Shown here in pieces: positions 47,224 through 59,200 of a stretch of DNA of 64,000 nt; within the stretch, counting starts at the first letter, position 1; the number at the start of each line of letters is the position of its first letter. The stretch lies in the NCBI GenBank assembly GCA_035772735.1, contig JASDFA010000002.1, forward strand, positions 2,728,001 to 2,792,000. The letters are read 5' to 3'. Source of the stretch: Datura wrightii (lineage: Eukaryota > Streptophyta > Magnoliopsida > Solanales > Solanaceae). Under the pieces are notes generated by a model. That model saw nothing but the letters and a program-made list of their open reading frames with translations, made no database searches and had not been told where the DNA came from. Position numbers and translations under genes: made by a program.

Positions 47224-50200
47224 TCACCTCTGTGCACTAGATGAGATGCTCCTCTTTGGTAATCGCATCTGCATGATAAATTTATTTATTGATAAATATA
47301 TATATAAAGCTAACAACGTCAAACTATATCCAAATATATGTTCTAACCTTGGATTTTGTAGTTCTCCATCCTCCAAGGTTCTGCTGCTCAGGAGTAAATG
47401 TGAAACTCTCAATGGAATTAAGAACTCTATCAGAGCTTGAATTGTTGGATGGAGATGATTCCTAAATTGAGCTCATAAAGGCAAGTGGCAACATCAGTAA
47501 GAGAGAAGGAAAAAGACACAAATTTAACAGGATAAAGAATCTAGTGGCCCACAGAAGCTTTAGGTGTTGTTTCATTTTTTAGAAAGCATCAAAAAGTAGC
47601 ATATCACCACATTAAACTTTTGGGATTTGGAAGATTTATTATGAAGCACAATGTTGGCAGTGGGATCATCTCCTAGAAACTCTCTGACTATCTTACATAT
47701 GTTTCATTACTCATTAGCCTAGTTCCAGAGTAACTAGGTGGATTAGTATCTCTAGTGTTTAGTTTTTAAGTTTTTTTTCTAGGTAGCTTAATCGGCAAAT
47801 ATTCAAGCATTCTTCTGTCTAGCGCTTATATCCAGCCTAGAACAATAGGTTAACTGGAAGTTACAGAATTAAGTGCCATGCACATGCAGAAACAGGATGA
47901 ATCCCAGTAGAGACTGGATCAGATAATGCATATGCTATGCAAGATCTTTATGAACACCACAGTAATAGATCTGTAACAGAATTGAGATGACGAAAACTTG
48001 GATGGTCTATTTACAGGTATTTTGTTGGTTGGACCAACTACCTTAGAATAGAGGGCATATTTGATATCAGGTTTAGAGGTTAATGATTCAGAATTACATT
48101 AGCTCACAGGCAACATCATGTATTAGCCATTGATTTGCATGATCAATATCAAAGTCTGATGCAATTGACCTATCAATAAACAGATCACATGATACTTGAC
48201 TCTGCTTAGATATTTCACATGCATATGAAATGCCTGGGCTACTACAATTTTACATATTCTAGGTCACTAGTCCCTAAGGAATGAGCAAAGGACTGACTGA
48301 CCTTTCTTGATGCTTCAGGCTCCTTTATCACCAAGCAATCACAATAAAGCAGCACCTTCACAGAAAACAAATGGTGAAAATGGATTATATCTTAACAAGA
48401 AAATGTTCAAGTTTTAGGATACAAACTGATCCAGTAAAACCCCTGCAACCACTACTGTAGTGGTGGAAAGATTAATACCTTATTCAGTAACTGGACATTA
48501 GATGCATCAGAAGCCATGACCTGTACACCAAGACAATGTCTGGAATTTACACAAAAGGGGCAGAAAATAGTTTTGAAAACACAGCCATCTTCTTTGCACC
48601 AAATCCCCTGAACAGATAAATTATCACTGGTTCTTTCATAGATGCGTTGATCAACAGACGAAAAGTTAGCTATGAGAATAGGTATACTATGTCTGCTCGG
48701 ATCAGGGGTTTCTGGTTGACCCTTCCAAAGAGATTTTAAGTGAGTTTTTGTTGACGAAGTTCGTGAGCACATAACAAATAAATTATTCTCAGGAAGCCCC
48801 AGTGGATTTTTGCAAAGTGAGCAAAATATCTGTAGTTTTTCGTATATAGCAAGTTTAGACTGCACAACTGACGTCTCACAGTTATTCAGCACTGGTGACC
48901 TAGGAAATTTGGACTTCTCCAGTTCCTTGTCTAACTGACTAATTCTGGAACCAGAATCAACCATCTGGTTTGCATCTTTAATCTTCCTTGATGTACATGT
49001 AGAACTATCATGCATAGGAGTCTTGGTCATCTGAGTATCAAATTCTTCTGCACGGAGATGAACTATGGATGACAAATCCAAACGTTTAATCCTTTTCCCC
49101 ACATGAGAATTAACACTTGAGTTAATTGACGATTCAACATCATATGATATCATGTTTGCTTTTGCATAAACATCTTTTTGAGGAGTAACCATCAAACAGG
49201 GAGATTTACAACCCAACTCAGCATTTTGTTGAGTTATAGGATGATCTGCCAAGTGGTCTGAAAGGTCACTAGATGCTTGAATAATGGTTGAGCAAGAATA
49301 TTCATCCTTGGAGAAGGATTGAGGACTAGAAATGTGAATAATGTCATCAGTAGCAGGAGTTTCTTTTACAATGGTTAATTGAGGGTCAGCAGCGTGTGGA
49401 ACTATCAATGGATCTCCAGAGAACCTGCAAATTAGAAATTCAGTTTCAAAAAAATAACAAAGCAAAAGTAATATGTCAGAGACTGAGGGAGGCAATTTCA
49501 GTTCTTGTAACTGAGAACCAAGCAGCATTTGTGGAAGGGAGATCTCTTATCCATAATGTATTGATATGTCTTGATCTACTAAGGCATTACAGTAGGAAAA
49601 CAACTCCTAGATGCTTGATGAAAATAGACCTCAAGAAGGCTTATGATATGGTAAGTTGGGATTTCTTGGAAGAGGCATTGAGAGGTTATGGGTTTCCACT
49701 GTCATTTGTTCATTTAGTCATGGAATGTGTGACATCTACCAAGTTTACTGCGAAAATAGATGGTGAGGGGCATGGCTACTTTGAAGGAAAAAGGGGATTG
49801 AGACAAGGGGACCCTATGTCACCCCTACTGTTTGTGCTTGTAATGGAGTATTTGACTAGAACACTTGGTAAAATGAGTGAGTTGCAAGAGTTTAAGTTCC
49901 ATCCTATGTGCAAGTCCACAAAAACTCACTCACTTAACTTTGCAGATGATCTGATGTTGTTTTGTAAGGGTAACCTTGGTTCAATTCAGAGGGTAATGGA
50001 GGCTCTCAATCACTTCAGTGCAATCACAGGCCTGGCGGCAAACTTAGAGAAGTCCAGTATTTTCCTAGCAGGAATGGTGGAAGGATGAAACAGGATATTC
50101 TGATCAGTTGAAGGAAGTCTAGGCTGGATAAAGAACAGGCGCTGGAAGACTAGCAAGAAGGAAGTAGTAGCTGCGATGTATGGAGCACTGATATACTACA

Positions 50201-53200
50201 CATGGCAGGCAAGGAACTGGAAATTATCACGGAGACTCGCTGTAAATATTGACTTTATAGTTGCACAAATTCAAAAGGATATACGAGTAAGGTTGCAGTT
50301 GCAAATAGACTGTAAGAGAAGGAGGAACATACAGGGACTAATACATAGAATTAGTAGCTAACATTACTGTCTAGACTTTGTAATAGGCAGGTGAGGTCTA
50401 GCTGTTTTTGAAGTTGATCAAAAACTCTAGATGCTCTTAGATTGTATAAACTGTTTTGGTATGGTAATATTCACATTTATTGCCAAAAAAAACAAAATGT
50501 CCAGTAGCGAGCTCAAGATGCAGATTTTTTTGAACTGAATGAAAGGAATGAAATTCAGACATAACACATTAAAGATTCATATTTCACCTAGATGATTTTT
50601 CTGAATCACATTCCAAATCAATGCAACCTCTGTGACCATAGGAATCCTTGTCATCACTTAACATCAAATGACGGGCATCAATTCTCATTTTAGTGGAGGA
50701 TGTATTGTACATGGTATCAATACATGAAGATTGACATAGGAGAGGAGCTTTTTGACAAATCAATGCACTGTTTGCTTCTTCCTTAAGCCCTTTCACATCA
50801 GAAGTGCTCAACTTCTGATTTTTCTGCCTGGTTCTTATACTCTTAGTAACAAATGCATTTTCTTCAACATCAATAACAGAACTTTGTAAGGAACTGGCTG
50901 CCTTGCCAACACGCTCCTGTTTAAAGTTAAAAAAAGGTTTAAATTAATAACTTAAAAGAATCAAAAAGAGAAAAATATTGGGAAAACTTCAACAAAGACA
51001 ATGGCACTGATGCAGAGAACAAGAGCTGCCATGATAATTAAAGGTTGTCAATGAGTACTTTGACATCTCTGAAAAAGGATTTCAGTTCTTCTATTGAATT
51101 GTCAAAGCTGCTGAAGTGTCTTATTGAATTCCGCAACCACTTTGAGATATAAGCTCTATTCCTTGCCTCACAGAAACGCTCATCTACATGCAAGAAGATG
51201 AGATATGGAGATAACATAACTGATATAAGCAACGATAGAGAAAATCATCAATTTATTCAAAACTATTAAAGACATTGATGCATTCTTGCTCAAAATAATG
51301 CACCAAATTGTAATCAATTAGAAGTAATCAAAAGAGTGGAAAAGAAGAGGGAGAGAGAGAGAGTTTTAGTCAAGATTATTGACAAAAAGATCTTATGATG
51401 AATGATTGAAATACTCAGTCTGAAGAAAAAACAAAGCCCTAAATAGTTAATCTAAAAAATAATAACATTTCTTGTTTCCTATATGCAATGACATGAAAAT
51501 TTTGTTGAGTCATCAAGATCTACTGAAGTTCAACACCTCTACATGGTTGAACCAATTTCCAATTGTTTACTTAATAACATATTAGATACTTCTACAAATA
51601 TTAAATTTTGTCAAAAATATATATAGAGAGAATAATGAACAAGAAAAAATGAGTATGCAGACATAAAAAGTATAAAATGAAAAGGAAGGAGCTCTTCTCC
51701 GAGAACTATAGCCAGGATATGATTGATTCTGCTAGCAATGTGAACCTATAATCCGCAAGGGACAAGAAAGTCCATAATGTGTTGATGCAGCTTATGAAAT
51801 ATACAAATGATTGTATAATAAGTAGAAATCCCAATAATTGAAAAACAAATTTTTGTCCCTTGTAAAGATATGGCACCTGGCCTAAGTCAACCCCAAAAGC
51901 TAGCTCTTGAGGGGAGGATTGCCCAAATCCATATAAGCAAACCACCAATTCATTCCCAAACCAATGTGGAACTCTAACAACCCCGTTCACGCCTAGGCCT
52001 GATTGGAGCATGGACCGGGAGCCCAAACGGGAATGGACCTGGCTCTGATACCATGTAAAGATATCCAATCGGATCTGGGCGTGAATGGGGGTGTTAGAGT
52101 GGGTTAAAGTCCCACATTGGTTGGGGAATGGACTGGTGGTTTGCTTATATGGACTTGGGCAATCCTCCCTCATGAACTAGCTTTTGGGGTTGAGTTAGGC
52201 CCAGGTGCCATATCTTTACATTGTATCAGAGCCAGGTCCATTCCCGTTTGGGATCTCGGTCCACACTCCAGTCGAGCCTGGGCGTGAAGGGGAGGTGTTA
52301 GAGTGGTTTAAAGTCCCACATTGGTTGGGGAATGGACTAGTGGTTTGCTTATATTGACTTAGGCAATCCTCCCCTTATGAACTAGCTTTAGGGGTTGAGT
52401 TAGGCCCAGGTGTCATATCTTTACATCCCTGTATAATGAATTCTCTTGAACCTGTACTTTTCAGTTTTCACTAGTTAAATAAGATACTTCTCTCTATTTT
52501 CAGAGAGTACCAAAGTGAAAGAAGCTCTATTTAGGTCCTTATTCAACCCAAAAGGTCTGGTCCAAGTGTTTATGGTACACTAAAACAATCTATCTATGCA
52601 ACCAAGGACTCCTTGCACATCTTGATGTCTCAGTCTAGTTCAGATGTAGCTCTCACAAAGCAAGTACGCCCTTAATCTTGCAGAAGATCAAGATGGTTGG
52701 CCTCTAACAGTTGACAAACATATAGACCTTACACTAGTGTCAAGTTTCAGAAAAAGGGTTGCCTTCTTAAAACTGGTACTACGAAAATAAATTGGTAAGC
52801 ATATCCAACCAATACGTGGTTCAATACATCCGTAGTTGTTAGCAAGACCAGCCAATTCTTGTGGATTCTAGTGATGGTCATGGGAATGCAATCATCCACA
52901 TGCTATGGTTCAACATTGGTGTACTAGGCTAAGCAATCCAATACAAGGAGCGAGGAGATATTGGTGTTGCTGGTTATATTAATGCAAATTTGGCCAAGTT
53001 CTCATCAGAGAGAGATTCATGCTCAATCTGAGGAAATTTAATCTCTTAAAATTTAAAAAATCAAGATCAATTTCTAGGTGGAACGCAGAGGCCTAGTTTG
53101 CTATATATCGGCATATTTGAGCTTATGCATTTGAAGTAGTTACTTGAAGAGCTGAAGTTCAGAAAAGTCATATAAAGATTTGCAATAGTCAAAGTTGTGA

Positions 53201-56200
53201 CAAGTCACATCTAACTCAATGTTCTACGAGAGGATCAAGAAAAGCAAAATTATTGTCACTAGGTTAGAAAGTAAACTGCTAATCTATCTCCACTCAATTT
53301 TGTTACTTCAAAAGATTAGTTGGTGAATATGTGCACTAAAGCACTCAAGGACCAAATTCCAATTAAATCTTTTTGTCAAATTTGGGGCACATGATCTAAA
53401 TGCTCCAAGAAGAGAGACTTACACTTGGGTTTCGATTGACATAAAGATTTTGGGTATTGTAGATGCATAAAGGTTGCAGAGGTTAAGGGGGCTATTCGAA
53501 AGATGAGGAGGGAAAGAGCTACCAGGCCATACAAGATCCAATGAATTTTTGGAAGAAAGCAAGCGAGGCAGGTATGAAGTAGCTGACTGGATTGTTTAAT
53601 GCCGTATTTAGGATGGCTAAAATGCCAGAGGAATGGAGGTGAAGTAGAATGATTCCGTTGTATAAGAACAAGGGTGATAACCAGAACTACAATAACTATA
53701 GGGGTATCAAGCTACTACATCACACTATGGAAGTCTAAGAGAGGGTGTTTGAGATGAGGATGAGAAGGAGGATGGGTGTGTCTATCTTTGCGAACCAATT
53801 CACATACATGCCTAGGCAATAAACTACAGAAGCCATCAATTTTTAAGGAGATTGTTGGAGCAGTATAGGGATAAGAAGAGAGACTTACACTTAGTGCTCA
53901 TTGAACTAGAAAAGGCATATGATAAAGTCTGAGGGAGTTCCTTTGGAGATGTATGGAGTCTAGAGGTGTACCTGTGATTTACATTAGGCTTATTAAGGAC
54001 ATGCAAGATGGAACCAAGACTCGAGTTAAGACAGTAGGAGGAAACTCAGAATATTTTTCGGTCATGATTGAGTTGCACCAGGAATCAACCCTTAGCTCGT
54101 TCCTCTTTGCCTTAGTGATGGAAAAATTAACACGACATATTCAAGGATAGGTGTCATGGTGTGGGTTATTCGCAGATGATGTAGTATTGATTGATGAGAT
54201 GTGTGGTGGAGTTAATGATAGGTTGGAAGTGTGAAGAAAGATCCTCAAGTCTAAATGGTTTCAAATTAAGCAGGATTAAGACAGAGTACCTAGAGTGCAA
54301 GTTCAGTGACGTAACACATAAGAAAGGTGGAAATGAAAATTGAGGAACTAATGATAATCAAGAGAGGAAGCTTCAAGCATCTTGGGTCCATAATCCAAGG
54401 AGACGAGGCGATTGACAATGATATCGCACATAGTATTAGAGTGGGGTGGACAAAGTGGAGGTTAGCATTCGGTGTTCTGTGCGATAAGAATGTGTCACCA
54501 AGGCTTAAGAATATGTTCTACAAAGTGGTGGTTGGACCGACATTGTTGTATAGGGCAAAGTCTTGGCCGGTCAAGATCACCCACATCCAGAAGATGAAGG
54601 CAGTGAAGATAAGGATGCTTAGATGGATGTTTGAGCATACTCGAAGAGATATGATTAGGAATGAAGTTATACGGCGCAAGGTAAGAGTGGCATAAGTGGC
54701 AGACAAGATGAGAGAAGCGAGACTGAAATTATTCAGGCATGTGAAGAGGTGGTACGAGGAAGCGCCAATAAGGAGAGATTGGCTGCAACAGGAGTTAAGA
54801 GAGGTAAAAATAGGCCGAAGAAGAACTGCGGGAATGTCATCACATTTTGTGTGGGAGAGGGAGTGGGCTAGCCTCCATCTCCCCTCTTGTCCTTTTAGTA
54901 GTATTATTCAATTATCGCAAAGTTTTTTATTCTTCGATGTGTATTACTATCTCTTGCTGCATTTATTTTGTACTTTGCTACATTGTTTTCTCCTTTCTTA
55001 CAAGCCTGCATCAAATACTTCCCTTTTGAGCCAAGGATCTATCGGAAACAACCTCTCTTACCTCACAAATGTAAGGGTAAGATTTACGTACATCCTACCC
55101 TCCCCAAATATCACATGTGGGATTACACCGATATCTTGTTGTTGTTGTTGTTCTATATACTCCAACTTGAAGATGAGTGTTAGAATGGGCCCTCTAAGTA
55201 CAAAGTATATGTGGCAATAAGGAATCCTATGTTTTTCTTCTTTTCTCGTAACCAAAACTCCAATATAAGGTGCTCCATTTTACGAGCATACTCACAAATT
55301 TAGCAAAGAAAGAATCTCTCTTCTTTTTCTCTTTTACACAATCAAAGAAGGAACAATATAAGTACCTAAAAAGATCACAGCTCCATAGTCAAATCTATGG
55401 CGAATGCAACGACCTACAAAGCAAAAGAACAATTATATCATAACCAATACATCAACATCATTAAGAGAATTTGGTGGATTACAAACTAATCATACAACAA
55501 AGATGAACTTTTTTGGGAAGAACTAAGACATATATGGCTATTGGGGGGTCTTGGAAATGGATGAAAGGAGATTAGGAATGATTGAACACAATTTCTCTCG
55601 ATTTCAATTAGTGATAACTAAGTGAAATCTCTCTTTGTAAAAACTCTAGAATGTGATACTCCAAACTTGTCAACGTCCATTCACTTTGTTTTGATCCATA
55701 CTTGCATATCCCATAAGTAGTGTTTTAACATTTTTTAAATACATTGCACACATTAGTTGTCTTTTGAAGCTATGTGCATGATCTAATATGACATCACTCT
55801 TCACTTAAATTAGTATTTCAAGTAAGTTGTCTGTTTGTTACAAAAATATATCATTTGAGACACTTTTGTAGCTTTACGTTGTACTTGAATCCAAATAAGC
55901 TAGGCAGGCATCCCTATATGAAGCAATTCATTGCAAAATATTTTACTCGTAGAGATGGCATTCTGAACATATAACTAAATGGGAAAATAAAAACTTGTCG
56001 ATAGACATGTGACCAAGCCACAAGAGTACATGTACAAAAAGCGCAAACTCCAGATCAAGAGGTTTTTTCAGAGAAAATGACCAAACCGAGGGCTTGTCCG
56101 AATCAATAGGATTTTTAAGAGGTTTTTATTATCTGCTTAATGAGGGCTTCTTGGAATTGGAACAGAGACGAGGCTTCTCGAATGCGCTCATGAGCATAAA

Positions 56201-59200
56201 AGACAGATATGGTAATAGTAGATGTTGATGGCTACCGTCTAAGATAAACAAAGAGCAACCAAATCAATTTCATGTAAATGACTCCAGCATGATTCCCATA
56301 TCTTTTTGTCACTTTAATCTGATTATGACACTTCAATATTAAGGACAACCCAAGCAAATTATGCTTGCATAACAAGACTATACTTCCCAATAGGAATAAG
56401 CTTAGTAGAGCTCCATGGACTAATGTACTTAAATTAGTAGTTCTTGCTTAAATTATTATTATTATTATGCTGCATCTTATATAATGAGGTCAATTAGATG
56501 TAATGTCTTTCTAATAATACCAGAGCTTTTCAAATGCTTTTGATTTAAGAATGCAGCGCAATTAATACTAATGAACTTTGTAGCCCAGTGAAGGAGTATC
56601 CTCTAGCTGCAAGTCCGCAACTGCAACAACTATGGATGGTCACAAAGATAAAGTCATGATATGATGGTCTATGACAAACACCAAGTTGATTAATCTGTGA
56701 CATATGCTCTTGCTAACAACTTTTTTTTAAGTCAAAGAATGTTCTCTTGCTAATTACAATATATATGATAAAAAAAGAAGTCTCAAGATGTTTAGAAAAT
56801 TACCAGAGGCATTGCCTACCTGTAGCCTGGTTAAGAGCTCTGAAGGCTTGATTACAGTACCACTCGCTCCCACTCAGAAGATTTTTGGATGACTTATAAG
56901 TGTTATTGAACTTCTTCTTAAGATCAACTTTAATATCATTTCTGATGGACAGTGAGCTCCATATTAGTCACCGAAACATAAATGAATCAATCGATATTCA
57001 TATGAAGAGAGATTTCTTACATGTTTGGAAAGGGAATGCCTACAACTATCTAATTTAGTTAAGAAAATTATCAGAACCGAAAACTAAGGAGCTAAAAGCC
57101 CATACAAATATACTTGCAATATAAAAATGAATTGCCAGCTATAACAGTTCACAGAAGAATATCAGGATTTGCTTCCACAATTTCTGCCGTCCTTTATCAG
57201 ATTCCAGGAAGACAAATAGTAACATACTTCAAAGAGAGAAAAAAGGATACGACTACACGAGCCTTCTCATCAGAAAAGTCTATGCCTTCAGAAACCTGCA
57301 GAAACCACTTGCATATTCAGATATCCAATCGTGTCAAGCTTGAATAGACTTACAGAAAAAAGTAAGTGGCCAAACTTTCATTTTCGTTGCTTTCCAATGT
57401 GGAGAAAGAGATATAGTGAAGATGGATTTTGAAGCTAATAAACTATGCATGACACAAAGTACCTAACAGCTTATTGACAAATAAAAATAAAGCAACTAAT
57501 AATAAGATTCTGACTTGATTCTGCAGCAAAAGTTATATTATCACAGTGAGGGACTCTTTAGTTAAGTATCTAACAAGTCTTGTTGACATGAATGGTAAAA
57601 TATTTTTACTGCACCTTCCACAGAGCATTCATTCCAAAACTGTATGGATGAACGCATTCAAGGGTGTGGTTCTAGTGGTCAATGAAGTGCGTTGAACACC
57701 ATGAGGTCTCAAGTTCAATCCCAGCAATGACAAAAACACTAAATGATTTCTTACCATTTGTTCAAGCCTTGGTGGACAAAAAAAACCGGAAGCATCCATG
57801 ATCTTATTGAAGTGTGTGACCGTCTCAACAAAGCTTAAGTTGATAGGGAGAGTTCACTTTCATATACTTAATATGTCTAACACGTGTTTTCACGTCAGAC
57901 TTCATTCTTTTTCATTAGCCAAGAACATGAAAGTTCATTCTGATAATGGGTTGCAGTGAGATTTGAACCCACGACCTTTGCATTCTCTGAGACCATATTG
58001 AAGTGTGTGATCATCTCATCTAAAAGCTAAAGTTATTAGATAGAGCACCTTTTTGTTTACTAAATTGTACCTACAATCAACAAGTCCTTTCTTGTTAATC
58101 TTAACTCTTTTCTTAGTCTCTTGTGAAGTGCTTTTAACTTTTTAAAAACAGTTGTATTCAAGTCATACTGGAATTTTGTAAGTCATGCCAAATGCCAAGA
58201 CCAATTTCGCTTGATAAGATTGTAAGTTGAACATTGTAAATTAGGCAATTACATATTTCAACATCTTGGAGCATAGAAGAGCAGGATGGGTTGTGATCAG
58301 CTCAATGTTACCAACTGGCCATGTGAGCAGACGGATCGGACAGTATAGTGGGACTGAAGTTCCACAAGATAGCCATTTGTGATGATTCAAATACTAGAAA
58401 AATCATACAACTTGACAGGTGGAATTAACCCTGATGTACCTTTCCTCGACAAACAGCAAGAAAAGTGGCTCCCTCTTTCTTGTTTTCAACTGAAACTTCA
58501 TGTGGAGTACTGTCACTAAGAGCTGACCCTTTTGCCTTTTTCTTTCTTCCAATCACTAGTTTCTCCCTTTGGTTAATAGTACTGTAGTAACCATTCAAAA
58601 CTAATTCAAATTCTTCTTGACCTCCTCTTGGCTCTAAACAAAAACAAAGTCACCAAAAAAAGAATTAATTGCACCAGTAAAGATCTGTTTATTGATCAAT
58701 TCCCAATGCATCAATGGAAAAGCATGCAATGAATAGTCTGGATAATCTCTACTCTCTTGATGCCTGTTTATGGGTTAATATCTTACTGATGTTCAAAGAA
58801 TGGACTTAATATTCCTTACCAATGAAAATGGGCTTTCGAGCATTAAGTCGGGCCCATTGACCTGTTTCTTTCCAGCGACTGCTTAGTTTCTCCATCAGCT
58901 TATAGCTAGGAAAAAATACTAGACAGCCACCAGGAACAACCTTGCAGATTTCCTCTAAAGATGTGCCAAGTGCATCCTTCACGAAGAATGCTGCAATGTT
59001 AGACAAGGAGAAAAATACATTTTGACAAATGAAAACTTAGCATAAATATCACATAATACCTGAAAAGCATATGAATCAGCTGTTTTAAAACTTGCATTCA
59101 ATGGATAATTCCTTGGTCCTCTCGAGATTACAGCACCCCATAACTGCAATTCATGGAATGGCGTTGAATTCATCTATAAATTAAAATTTCGAACTCCAGC

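Noticed and set aside
49396..50088. 230-codon frame as a host gene
   Set aside because: It is the reverse transcriptase of an L1-type LINE, with internal deletion and A-tail.
57114..57347. 77-codon plus-strand open frame
   Set aside because: It overlaps the FANCJ exon 57251-57295 and the U12 intron on the other strand and has no domain of its own.
58977..58990. TTGCAG acceptor upstream of FANCJ exon DALGTSLEE
   Set aside because: That acceptor, although it looks stronger, gives CATTCTTCGTGA with an in-frame stop after AFQ; GTGAAG|GATGCA keeps frame and matches the family.
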